Source: R-RK-3 sp963834945 (GTDB lineage Bacteria > Pseudomonadota > Alphaproteobacteria > Rhizobiales > Rhodomicrobiaceae). Taken from it: a stretch of DNA of 64,000 bases. Where the stretch lies: positions 62,001-126,000 of the forward strand of contig CAWIDT010000008.1 of assembly GCA_963834945.1 (NCBI GenBank). The letters run 5' to 3'. Both the position numbers and the translations under genes were made by a program. The notes under the pieces are model-generated. The model saw only the letters and a program-made list of their open reading frames with translations, was not told where the DNA came from and ran no database searches. Positions 8,911 through 16,766 of the stretch are shown one piece after another; position 1 is the first letter of the stretch, and each line of letters starts with the position of its first letter.

Positions 8911-9859
8911 TTATGTCCGCAGGGAAACAATTTCCACGCTGGGGCGCAAGAGCTTTGTCGTGCGCGACGGGTGAGCGTTCGATGAACGCCACGGCTTCGG
9001 CGATGGCGCGCGGATCGCGCAGGACGGAGACGTGACCCGCATCGAATTCGCGCAGCCGGGCGCCGGGCCACAACCGCGCCAGCCTGCGGCCTTCGGTGAC
9101 AGGGCAGACGCGGTCCGGCGTCCCGTGCAGGATCATCGCGGCGACCGTCATCTTCGGCGCGCCGAATTCGGGGTGGACCTCAGCGAACGGGATCCCCAGC
9201 CATCGCTCCGATCGTTCGACCATCAGCCTCCAGACCTCCGGCGACATGCGCATGCGGCTTTTGAATACGCCCCAATAATCATGAAACTGCGCCGGTGGAG
9301 CTAGAAGCACGGCACGGTCCGCCGTCACGCCGCCGAGCAGCGCCTGGATGACGCCGCCACCGCCGAGCGAATGGGAGATGATGGCATGGATCGGTCCCAG
9401 ATGCTCGGCCACCGAGCCGATCGCCCGGCCGAAATGGACAATCGAGCTGAGCCCGCCGCCCGATCGGCCATGCGCGGGAAAGTCGAGCGCCACGACGCGA
9501 AAGCCTGCTGCAGTGAGCGGGGCGGCGAAGGCGGTCATCTGCCCTGAATTGCCGCTCCAGCCATGCACCAGCAGCACCAGCGGGCCTTCGCCCCAACTGA
9601 ACGCTGCAAGCTCGCGCCCGTCAAGACGCAGACTGATCCGCTCGGCCCCGTCCAGCGCCGCCTGTTGCGCCGGATTGGGACGCGTGCGCATCGGGTGGAA
9701 GAAGATCCGCCGGCCCAATTCGCCGGCCAGCCGCGGCGATATTGCGCTGGCGAGCCGGAACGGCCACCGGATGAATGCTGGGATCGGGACAGAAATAGCA
9801 TGATCGCTCGTGCTTTTTTTAAGCGGCGAAACTGCGCTGTCGGGGCGGGACATGGCCAT
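8911..9859 (-). CDS. Alpha/beta-fold hydrolase, probable frame break near 3' end
   Basis: The product is about 315 residues with the alpha/beta-hydrolase landmarks in order: oxyanion loop LLVHGWSGNSGQ, nucleophile elbow SHSLGG, acid residue in LHGTPDRVCP, and histidine in FDAGHVSVL. The elbow begins with Ser rather than the usual Gly. As read, the frame runs without a stop into metY. Removing one C from the CCCC run at 8941-8944 instead ends the protein at the TAA at 8911, giving whole codons and a normal gap before metY. The start chosen, MAMSRPDS at 9859, has AGGAAA upstream and lies 17 bases after the tetR stop, so it is probably co-transcribed with tetR. Substrate unknown. Confidence 0.78.
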
Positions 9860-9876
9860 GAGGGTTTCCTGAAGGG

Positions 9877-10482
9877 TTAGAGCGAGGGGAAGGGAGCGCG
9901 GCTGCGCGCCAGCAATTGCTCGAAGGCAGCGCGTGCAAGGTCGAGTGCACGCGGCATCTGCAGGAATTTGAGCTGGTGCTGATAGGCCATTTTCACGCCA
10001 TTGCATTCGAACACGAACTGATCGACGTCCAGGTCCGGCCGGAAATGCCCCTCCGCCTTAGCCGCGTTGACCATACGGCCGAGCGAATCGTGAAACGCAT
10101 TGTGGCTCTCCACCAGCCGGTCGCGGATCGGTCCGGGGCGGTCGTCATATTCATGCGTCAGCGACATATACATGCAGCCGCCGTTCTGGCGGCCATGGCC
10201 GATCCAATGCAGGAAATGTTCGAAGAATGCCCGCACACGCGGCTCGCCGCGCGGCTGCGCGAGAGCCGGACGGATGACGCCGTCGGTGAAGCGCCGGTTG
10301 ACTTCGTCGATGACCTCAAGCTGCAGCGCTTCCTTGGATTTGAAATGCGCGAACAGCCCGCTTTTCGACAGCCCCGTTTCGCCCGCCAATGCGCCGAGCG
10401 ATAGGGCTTCAAGCCCGATGTCGCCGGCCATCAGGAAGGCCTGATCGATAATTTCCTTGCGGGTGCGTTCGCCCTTGTTCAT
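9877..10482 (-). CDS. TetR/AcrR-family transcriptional regulator
   Basis: This 201-residue regulator has an N-terminal helix-turn-helix, KGERTRKEIIDQAF through LAGETGLSKSGLFAHFKSKE (residues about 3-50), and a C-terminal ligand/dimer domain of the TetR_C type containing GCMYMSLTHEYDDRPGPI. It begins MNKGERTRKE at the ATG at 10482; the frame is open upstream only because the preceding gene has lost its stop through a probable extra base. It is followed after 17 bases by the hydrolase gene, the likeliest target besides itself. The inducer cannot be read from sequence. Confidence 0.88.
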   Translation of the reverse strand: MNKGERTRKEIIDQAFLMAGDIGLEALSLGALAGETGLSKSGLFAHFKSKEALQLEVIDEVNRRFTDGVIRPALAQPRGEPRVRAFFEHFLHWIGHGRQNGGCMYMSLTHEYDDRPGPIRDRLVESHNAFHDSLGRMVNAAKAEGHFRPDLDVDQFVFECNGVKMAYQHQLKFLQMPRALDLARAAFEQLLARSRAPFPSL

Positions 10483-10490
10483 TCCGAAGG

Positions 10491-10513
10491 AATAGCACGA
10501 TCGGTCGGTTATT
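10491..10513. promoter_or_regulatory. Possible TetR operator upstream of tetR
   Basis: The minus strand reads AATAACCGACCGATCG just before the tetR start, with AATA/TATT at the two ends of a 23-bp imperfect dyad. Several TetR regulators recognise ACCGACCG-type half sites, but symmetry here is poor. Confidence 0.3.
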
Positions 10514-10535
10514 TCAACAGGGCGGCGCCCGCGCC

Positions 10536-11079
10536 TCAATCCTTGCGGATCGACAGCGTCTGAAATCCCGACTGGTCCCAGCACCGCGCGCTGGCTCGAC
10601 AGCGTCCGCGTATGCACGCCCGCCCAGCCGATCTCACCCGACAGGCGCCCGAATTCGATTTTCGGGCAGCGGTTCATCACCACCCTCAGGCCGGCGGCCT
10701 CGGCGAGACGGGCCGCCTCCTCATTGCGGACGCCAAGCTGCATCCAAACGACCTTGGCGCCGACCGCGATGGCCTCTTTGGTGACGTCAAGCGCCGCTTG
10801 CGAATTGCGGAAAATGTCGACGACATCGACGGGCCGGGGAATGTTGGAAAGGTTCGCATAAACCGTTTGGCCCAAAAGCGTCTGTCCGGCCAGGCCGGGA
10901 TTGACGGGGATCACCTCATAACCCTTGGCGAGCAGATATTTCATGGCGAAATAGCTCGGCCGCACCGTATTGGCGCTGGCGCCGACCATGGCGAAGACTT
11001 TGCAGCCGGTCAGGATGTCCCTGATATAGGCCTCGCTATAGCTGTCATGGTTCATGGGCGCGGGCTTATTCTCCGTCAT
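10536..11079 (-). CDS. CoA-binding domain protein (YccU-like), probable frame break near 3' end
   Basis: This is a single-domain Rossmann protein of the CoA_binding_2 family. The conserved glycine loop is FAMVGASANTVRPSY (residues about 29-43), followed by GYEVIPVNPGLAGQ, VVDIFRNSQAAL, VVWMQLGV and VVMNRCPKIEFGRL. As read the frame has no stop and continues into tetR. Removing one base from GGG (10567-10569 on the plus strand) yields the ending GFQTLSIRKD and a TGA at 10536, for 180 codons, the usual family size. Its start overlaps the enoyl-CoA hydratase 3' end by 14 bases, so the two are translationally coupled. Function in this family is poorly defined. Confidence 0.82.
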
Positions 11080-11883
11080 TCCATCGCGGTGTGCGCTTCT
11101 CCAGGAAGGCGCCGATCCCTTCTTCGGCGTCCCTGATCAGCATGTTCTCGGTCATCACGCGCGAGGCATATTCATAGGCCTGGGCCAGCGGCATTTCGAT
11201 CTGCCGGTAAAACGCTTCCTTGCCGATGGCGACGGTGGCGGACGATTTGGCCGCGATGCGCTCGGCCATCGCCAGCGCCTCGCCGAGCACATGCGCATCG
11301 GCGGCCACCCGGTTGACAAGGCCCATCTCCAGCGCCTGGCCCGCCGATATGAGGTCGCCCAGCAGCAGCATTTCCATCGCATGCTTGCGGCCGAGATTGC
11401 GGGACAGCGCCACCATCGGCGTGGAACAGAACAGGCCGATATTCACGCCCGGCGTGGCGAACCGGGCGCTCGCCCCGGCTACCGCCAGATCGCAGCTCGC
11501 CACCAGCTGGCAGCCCGCCGCCGACGCCGTCCCTTCGACGGCGGCAATGACGGGTTTGGGACAGTGCACGATCGCCTGCATACGTCTCGGAGCAGAGGCG
11601 CATGATCATCTCGAAAAAGGCGCGGCCGCGATCCGGATCGCTGCGCCGGGCGGTCATCTCGCGCAGATCGTGCCCGGCGCAGAAGGCGGGCGGCGCGGCG
11701 GCGATGACGACAGCGGCAATCCGCTTCGCTGCTGGACAACTCACGGATCGCGGCGAGGAGCGCGTTCAGCATCTCCTCTGAGAGGCTGTTGCGGCTTTGC
11801 GGACGGTTCAGCGTCAGCAGCGCAACCCGTCCGCGATCTTCGCGCAACAGGCAGGCGGAGGAGCCGGCTGGCGTGGGTTTCAT
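11066..11883 (-). CDS. Enoyl-CoA hydratase/isomerase family protein, two frame breaks
   Basis: A crotonase-fold protein acting on acyl-CoA thioesters. Three frames hold consecutive family blocks: residues from MKPTPAGSSA to RELSSSEA, then IAAAPPAFCAGHDLREM with the oxyanion-hole residues, and then MQAIVHCPKPVIAAVEG and CQLVASCDLAVAGASARFA. Breaks are at about 11721 and 11581. Removing one base at each gives 271 residues, the expected length. Family membership is clear; the exact substrate is not. It is followed by the CoA-binding gene with a 14-base overlap, a pairing seen in related genomes with metY. Whether it is functional depends on whether the two extra bases are real. Confidence 0.83.
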
Positions 11884-11935
11884 GGCGCAAGGACCCCGTG
11901 GGTTCGTTCGCGCCCAGACTAACCCAGATGCGCGG

Positions 11936-12508
11936 CTATTTCACCATGGCTTCCAGCTCGGCGACCATCGGCTTGACGGCCTGAACATTTTCCGCCGGCG
12001 GCGGTTCCAGCGCATCCTCGGCGCCGCTGCGCATCGCCTTGAGTCAGCTTCTGCTTCTGCTTTTCGTTGAGGAAGTCGTTTCTCTCGATTTTGGCGATCG
12101 CCTTTGCCAGCTTCTTCTTTGCCCTGCCGTCCGCCGTGCCGAGCTTCAGATGCGCATAGACACGGCCGACGCTTTCTCCCACCGACGCCCATTCCGCGGC
12201 ATTCTTGAAACCGTGCGGCTTCACCGCTTCGGTCACCTGATCGGCAATCGACTTGTCCGCGACCGCCGCGATGACGGCTGCAAGATTATTCTTGGCACTG
12301 GCGATCGCCTTCCCCTTGTCGGCGGCCTGGCTTAACGCGATGGCTTTCACGGCGGGAAAGCTGGCGATGAAGTGCTTGACCGTCTCCTCGGTCAGGATGT
12401 GCGTCTTGGCCGTCGCTTGCCCGATTGCGGCGAAGCCGCATGCGAGGATGAATATGGCAACGCCGGAGGCGAAACTGCGGCGTGCAGCATTTTCCAGATG
12501 CTCGGCAT
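11936..12508 (-). CDS. Exported alpha-helical protein of unknown function, broken frame
   Basis: I do not recognise a family. The main frame reads SFASGVAIFILACGFAAIG, a hydrophobic export signal, then an alanine/lysine-rich helical body (TEETVKHFIASFPAVKAI, ADQVTEAVKPHGF, EWASVGESVGRVYAHLKLG). After a break near 12040, one base removed gives the C-terminus MRSGAEDALEPPPAEN...LEAMVK and a TAG at 11936. The N-terminus is unresolved. The ATG at 12508 (MPSIWKML) has a strong GAAGAAGAGGG site but is in a different frame from the signal sequence. A TTG at 12537 in the third frame would also need one extra base removed. Repaired, it is roughly 190-200 residues of secreted protein. Confidence 0.6.
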
Positions 12509-12633
12509 GAGACCCTCTTCTTCTTGGGGAAGCCCAATCAGGGCAAACCGCCCTTTTTCAATTCCCTTTGTCGTTTGATCGCCTGTAAAAGTGTTAAAAT
12601 CGTGAGGATTTCGAAGAAAGGGAGGTTGCAGGC

Positions 12634-13072
12634 ATGGCGGGCGCCGACACCCAGATCATGACTGCGCCAGAACTCGGCGCTTATCTGAATGAGAATTTCC
12701 CGCAAATGAATCAGTCGCGGGCAACGCTTTGTCGTCGAAGCGCTGAGCGGACGGACCGTCTGGATGCGCATGACGTTCAACGAGCGGATGCTGCGCCCGG
12801 GCGGCACCATCTCCGGGCCGGCGATGTTCGCGCTGGCCGACATCGCCATGTACGCCGCCGTCCTGGCGATGATCGGCACGCGCCCGCTGGCGGTCACCAC
12901 CAATCTCAGCATCAATTTCCTGCGCAAGCCCCGCGCGGTCGACATGATCGCCGAGGCGACCATCCTGAAACTCGGCAAGCGGCTGGCTGTCGGTGAAATC
13001 GGCCTGCGGTCGGATGGAGACGAGGAACTGGCCGCCCACGCCACCTCGACCTATTCCATTCCTGAAGATTAG
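12634..13072 (+). CDS. PaaI/YbgC-like hotdog-fold thioesterase, one frame break
   Basis: This is a small hotdog-fold acyl-CoA thioesterase, 145 codons after repair. The N-terminus MAGADTQIMTAPELGAYL runs to NQSR. The frame then shifts at GGG 12719-12721, and the remainder continues as QRFVVEAL, MRMTFNERMLRPGGTISGPA, MFALADIAMYAAVLAMIG and LSINFLRKP. The motif ISGPAMFALADIAMYA is the catalytic-helix region of PaaI-type enzymes (GxxxxxxD). It stands alone between divergent neighbours, with its own upstream region of about 120 bp. Likely role: hydrolysis of short or aromatic acyl-CoA esters; the substrate is not predictable. Confidence 0.82.
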
Positions 13073-13152
13073 TGGTGCCGGCGTTGCTGGTATTAAAATA
13101 CCTTATGATATAAGCCTTTAAATCATCGTATTATTATATCGACCAACGCCGC

Positions 13153-13181
13153 TTGACGCGATTCACATCGTGCGCTAGACA
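13153..13181 (+). promoter_or_regulatory. Sigma-70-type promoter of rplM-rpsI
   Basis: TTGACG at 13153-13158 and TAGACA at 13176-13181 are separated by 17 bases. The site lies about 110 bases before the rplM start, just after an AT-rich tract at 13090-13140. Confidence 0.6.
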
Positions 13182-13290
13182 TTCTGTCGGCTCGGACGTG
13201 GCTCATTTGCCGCGAGCGGGCTGATCCCGACACTGACGCAGCCGGCGCGGATTGCCTCCGATGGCGATCGCAAACGGCGATGGATGAACA

Positions 13291-13758
13291 ATGAAAACCT
13301 TTTCGGCAAAACCCTCCGACATCGTCAAGAAATGGGTGCTGATCGATGCGGAGGGCCTCGTCGTCGGCCGCCTCGCCTCCATCATCGCCATGCGGCTGCG
13401 CGGCAAGCATAAGCCCACCTTCACGCCGCATATGGACATGGGCGACAATGTCATCGTCGTGAACGCCAAGCACGTCAGGCTGACGGGCAAGAAGCGCACC
13501 GACAAGGAATATCATTGGCATACGGGTTATCCCGGCGGCATCAAGACCCGGACGGCAGACAAGATCCTGGATGGCCGGTTCCCCGAGCGGGTGCTGGAAA
13601 AGGCGGTGCAGCGCATGTTGCCGGGCGGGCCGCTCTCGCGCCGTCAGATGAAGAATTTGAAGCTTTATGCCGGAGCCGAGCATCCCCATGAAGCGCAGCA
13701 GCCGGAAAAGCTGGATATCGCGGCGCTGAACCCTAAAAATACCGGAAGGGATGACTGA
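13291..13758 (+). CDS. rplM: 50S ribosomal protein L13
   Basis: L13 binds 23S rRNA early in assembly of the large subunit. The 155-residue frame is complete and typical: MKTFSAKPSDIVKKWVLIDA at the start, GRLASIIAMRLRGKHK, the signature NVIVVNAKHVRLTGKK, and HTGYPGGIKTRTADKIL. It is the first gene of the conserved rplM-rpsI pair, and its TGA overlaps the rpsI ATG by one base. Expression is probably from the TTGACG/TAGACA promoter upstream. Confidence 0.98.
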   Translation: MKTFSAKPSDIVKKWVLIDAEGLVVGRLASIIAMRLRGKHKPTFTPHMDMGDNVIVVNAKHVRLTGKKRTDKEYHWHTGYPGGIKTRTADKILDGRFPERVLEKAVQRMLPGGPLSRRQMKNLKLYAGAEHPHEAQQPEKLDIAALNPKNTGRDD

Positions 13759-14240
13759 TGGCCACCGCAGACCTTAAATCGCTCGCCGATCTGGGCGCAG
13801 CCGACGCACCGAAAACCCCCAGCGCCCCGGTCTATGAGCAAAAGCTCGACGCGCATGGCCGCGCCTATGCCACCGGCAAGCGCAAGAACGCCATTGCCCG
13901 CGTCTGGGTGAAGCCCGGCCCCGGCAAGATCACCGTGAACGGCAAGGAGCACGAGACCTATTTCGCGCGGCCCGTGCTGCGCATGATCCTCAAGCAGCCG
14001 TTGCTGCTGGTCAATCGCGCCAGCCAATATGACGTGATCTGCACGGTCGTCGGCGGCGGGCTGTCCGGTCAGGCAGGCGCCGTGCGCCACGGCCTGTCAC
14101 GCGCGCTCACCCATTTCGAGCCCGAGCTTCGCCCGACGTTGAAAAAGGCCGGTTTCCTCACCCGCGACAGCCGCGTCGTCGAGCGCAAGAAGTTCGGCAA
14201 AGCCAAGGCGCGCCGCAGCTTCCAGTTCTCCAAACGGTAG
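13758..14240 (+). CDS. rpsI: 30S ribosomal protein S9
   Basis: S9 sits in the head of the small subunit, where its C-terminal tail reaches the P-site tRNA. The 160-residue protein has a variable N-terminal extension. The conserved blocks follow: ATGKRKNAIARVWVKPG, VGGGLSGQAGAVRHGLSRAL and the tail KKFGKAKARRSFQFSKR. The terminal Lys-Arg needed for tRNA contact is present. The start overlaps the rplM stop (TGATG), so translation is coupled. An intrinsic terminator follows 24 bases after the stop. Confidence 0.98.
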   Translation: MATADLKSLADLGAADAPKTPSAPVYEQKLDAHGRAYATGKRKNAIARVWVKPGPGKITVNGKEHETYFARPVLRMILKQPLLLVNRASQYDVICTVVGGGLSGQAGAVRHGLSRALTHFEPELRPTLKKAGFLTRDSRVVERKKFGKAKARRSFQFSKR

Positions 14241-14264
14241 GACGTTTCCTTCAGGTATCGTTGA

Positions 14265-14296
14265 AGGGCGTCCGGCAGCGGGCGCCCTTTCGTTTT
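14265..14296 (+). terminator. Intrinsic terminator of rplM-rpsI
   Basis: agggcg at 14265-14270 pairs with cgccct at 14283-14288, followed by TTTCGTTTT. It lies between the rpsI stop and the argC ribosome-binding site. Confidence 0.75.
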
Positions 14297-14310
14297 GCGC
14301 GAGGCAGGTC

Positions 14311-15242
14311 ATGGCCAAACCCATCATCTTCATCGACGGCGAACACGGCACGACGGGTCTTGGAATTCGCCAGCGTCTCGATAGCTCTGCCGCATTACGA
14401 GCTGAAATCGATCGAGGAGGCGCATCGCAAGGACGCCTCCGCGCGCCGCGACATGATGGCATCGGTCGATCTCGCCATTCTCTGCCTGCCCGACGAGGCG
14501 GCGAAGCAAGCCGCCGCGCTGGCGGCGGAGCTGGGGGAGGGCGCACCCAAACTGCTGGATGCCTCAAGTGCGCACCGCGTTGTCGACGGCTGGGCTTACG
14601 GCTTCCCTGAACTCACGCCCGGTCAGCCGGCGGCTGATCGCCTCCGCGCGCCGCGTCTCCAATCCCGGCTGCTATGCGACCGGCGCGATTGCCCTGATCC
14701 GACCGCTGGTCGATGCAGGGCTCATTCCAGCCGAACATCCGGTCTCGATCAACGCCGTCAGCGGCTATTCCGGCGGCGGCAAATCCATGATCGAGCAGTA
14801 TGAAACGGGGCAGGGGCCGAGCTTCGATCTCTACGCGCTGACGCTGAACCACAAGCATCTGCCCGAGACGCAGCGCTATTCCGGCCTCAAGACGCGACCG
14901 ATCTTCGTGCCTTCGGTGGGCAATTTTCGCCAGGGCATGCTGGTGAGCGTACCGCTGCATCTCGATGCGCTGCCGGGCAAGCCGAAGGCCGCCGACCTTG
15001 GCGCCGCACTTGACGCTCACTACCGGGGCAGCGAGTGGGTGACGGTGATCGCGTCGCCATTTGCCGAACCGCGCAAGGACCGCATCGAGCCCGAAGCCCT
15101 CAACGGCTCCAACATGCTGGAGCTGCGCGTTTACGCAAATGAAGCGCACGCCCAGGCGGTGCTGGTGGCGCGGCTCGACAATCTGGGCAAGGGGGCCTCG
15201 GGGGCCGCTGTCCAGAATGCGGCGCTGATGCTCGGCGTCTGA
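14311..15242 (+). CDS. argC: N-acetyl-gamma-glutamyl-phosphate reductase (short type), two frame breaks
   Basis: ArgC reduces N-acetyl-glutamyl-phosphate with NADPH in arginine synthesis. Three frames carry the protein in order: MAKPIIFIDGEHGTTGLGI, then LPHYELKSIEEAHRKDASAR and DLAILCLPDEAAKQAA, then RVSNPGCYATGAIALIRPL containing the catalytic Cys, followed by NAVSGYSGGGKSM and TLNHKHLPE. Breaks are at about 14380-14386 and 14624-14628. Removing one base at each gives 309 residues, the normal size of the short ArgC class. Because arginine synthesis is usually needed, two disabling mutations would be surprising, which supports a sequence-error explanation. AGGCAGGT precedes the ATG. Confidence 0.92.
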
Positions 15243-15424
15243 CCTGGCAAACCAGCGCGGCTGCGCCAGCAGCTTGCGGCTGCCGATGCTGCCACGCATA
15301 ATCCCGCAAACGATTCGCATCGCGGGGGCGGATGATGCAGGATTCGGAGCCGGGACGGGCATGGCCGGCATGGCGTTGCGCGATTGCTTCTTTCAGATAT
15401 CGCAAGCTCGCTTCAGCGACGCGG

Positions 15425-15850
15425 ATGGCGTGGGTGCCGATGTTGCTTGCCGCGCTGCTGGTCGCCAATGTGCTTGCCGTATTCGGCGCCCGCGCTCAGG
15501 AGGGCGGTCCGGCGAACTTCACCGCTGTGCGTTATATAAATCAGGGCGAATATTGTTGTGACCCGGCAGATCCGTCTTCTCCGGTGGTCGAGTACGAACC
15601 GGAGTCACATTACCTGAGCGGCTATATTATATGCCTGATCCTATTGATTCTCGTCGCCGTCCTGTTTTACCTGATTGGCCAGAGCAACGCGCCGAAGCCG
15701 CCGACGACAGCGCAGGTGGATGCCGCCGTCGCAGCCGCGTTCGCTGAACAAGTCAGGCTCGCGGGAGCGGCGCCCGCTCCCATCGTGCTCCTGGCGCTCA
15801 GCCAGGCCGAACCAGCCGTCCGGCGCGCCTTACGGGGGATCGGACTTTGA
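15425..15850 (+). CDS. Small two-helix membrane protein, unknown function
   Basis: No family recognised. From the ATG at 15425 the protein has 141 residues: an N-terminal hydrophobic segment MLLAALLVANVLAVFGARA, a short loop with a CC pair (NQGEYCCDPADP), a second membrane helix GYIICLILLILVAVLFYLIG, and an alanine-rich cytoplasmic tail. The frame is open upstream to an ATG at 15332 in a basic, unlikely-looking stretch; neither start has a convincing ribosome-binding site. It is convergent with the next membrane-protein gene, 43 bases apart. Confidence 0.5.
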   Translation: MAWVPMLLAALLVANVLAVFGARAQEGGPANFTAVRYINQGEYCCDPADPSSPVVEYEPESHYLSGYIICLILLILVAVLFYLIGQSNAPKPPTTAQVDAAVAAAFAEQVRLAGAAPAPIVLLALSQAEPAVRRALRGIGL

Positions 15851-15893
15851 TGCCCGGCGCGAAAGAGCGGCTCCGCGCCGGACCGTCCTTGGC

Positions 15894-16394
15894 TCACGCC
15901 GCGCGGCGAATGTCGGGCCTCGCATTGGCATTGCTGCTGCGCTGGGTGCCCATCAGGCCGATTACCATGAGCAGCGTCGTGGTCAGGATCAGCGCCCAGG
16001 CGAAATCGGGCGCGACCGCCGCCATCTGCTTCTGCAGATTAGGCCCGCCGATGCCGATGCTGCGGATCAGCACATCGATCAGCTTGACGGCGCCTTCGGC
16101 CCCCTTCACCAGCCAGCCGGCGATGGTCACCGGCGCCTGGTCGTTCAGCTTGGCATAGGCCGCATCCGCGACGACGCCGATCGTAAGCCAGGTCAGCGCG
16201 ATTTGCGTCGCCCGCTCCAATCCGCGTAGCACATAGGTCGACAGGGCGGCCGCCGCCAGCACGCCCAGGATGACCGCCGCGGTCCGGTTCGGCAGCAGAT
16301 AGATCGCAGCCGCCGCTGCGGCCAGCGCCAGAACGACCAGCAGAATCGTCGGTAAAATTTGCCTCAAATCGGCGATAATTTCGCGCACAGACAT
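15894..16394 (-). CDS. Integral membrane protein of unknown function
   Basis: The 166-residue product has hydrophobic segments at about residues 15-33 (TILLVVLALAAAAAAIYLL), 40-55 (AAVILGVLAAAALSTYVL) and 133-150 (FAWALILTTTLLMVIGLMG). Between them is an amphipathic region (GWLVKGAEGAVKLIDVLIRS). No enzyme motif is visible and I do not recognise the family. It stands alone, with repeat-rich DNA upstream. Confidence 0.6.
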   Translation of the reverse strand: MSVREIIADLRQILPTILLVVLALAAAAAAIYLLPNRTAAVILGVLAAAALSTYVLRGLERATQIALTWLTIGVVADAAYAKLNDQAPVTIAGWLVKGAEGAVKLIDVLIRSIGIGGPNLQKQMAAVAPDFAWALILTTTLLMVIGLMGTQRSSNANARPDIRRAA

Positions 16395-16458
16395 CTGCGC
16401 CTCCGCTGTTGAACCAGATATCGAGAACTGCGTTGCTCGGCGAACTCACATTTTGCTT

Positions 16459-16604
16459 CAGCATGATCCCACCGCGAAACCGGCATCGCTGATCGTGCTT
16501 TTCGAGCATCGGACCGAAACGTGCGTACACTTTTCGGTCAAATCCGATGCACAAACAAAGAGCTAGAGCGCAGCTCCGGTTCAGCGGAGCGTCCGGCGCT
16601 CTAG
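16459..16604 (+). repeat. Diverged copy of the CTAGAGC-ended palindromic repeat (copy A)
   Basis: This 146-bp element fills most of the gap at 16395-16766, where no gene is seen. Its right part matches the copy at 43045-43150 in order: an aaat..gatgc block, caaacaaag, then ctagagcg, a hairpin agctccg..cggagcg, and a terminal ctctag. The rest of the gap up to purH shows nothing further. Confidence 0.7.
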
Positions 16605-16766
16605 GCTCATGAAGAGCCGCACCTGTTCCGGCGCTCGGCCTGGGACGAGGTGAAATACGTCTCCTATCGCCGTTGCAAAACGCGCTCCGGCAAGACGCCG
16701 CCGCCGGCGGCGCCCCTGGAGGAAGCATAGCCAAAATATCGATTCGCGTCAGCCCGTGGAGCGGGT

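Noticed and set aside
7604..10006. An 800-residue hydrolase-MetY fusion protein
   Set aside because: metY has its own start and ribosome-binding site. One base removed at 8941-8944 ends the hydrolase at a TAA, and the same error type recurs across the window.
9877..11079. A 400-residue CoA-binding/TetR fusion protein
   Set aside because: tetR has a normal start and operator-like upstream DNA. One base removed in the GGG at 10567 gives the CoA-binding protein a family-like end and a stop.
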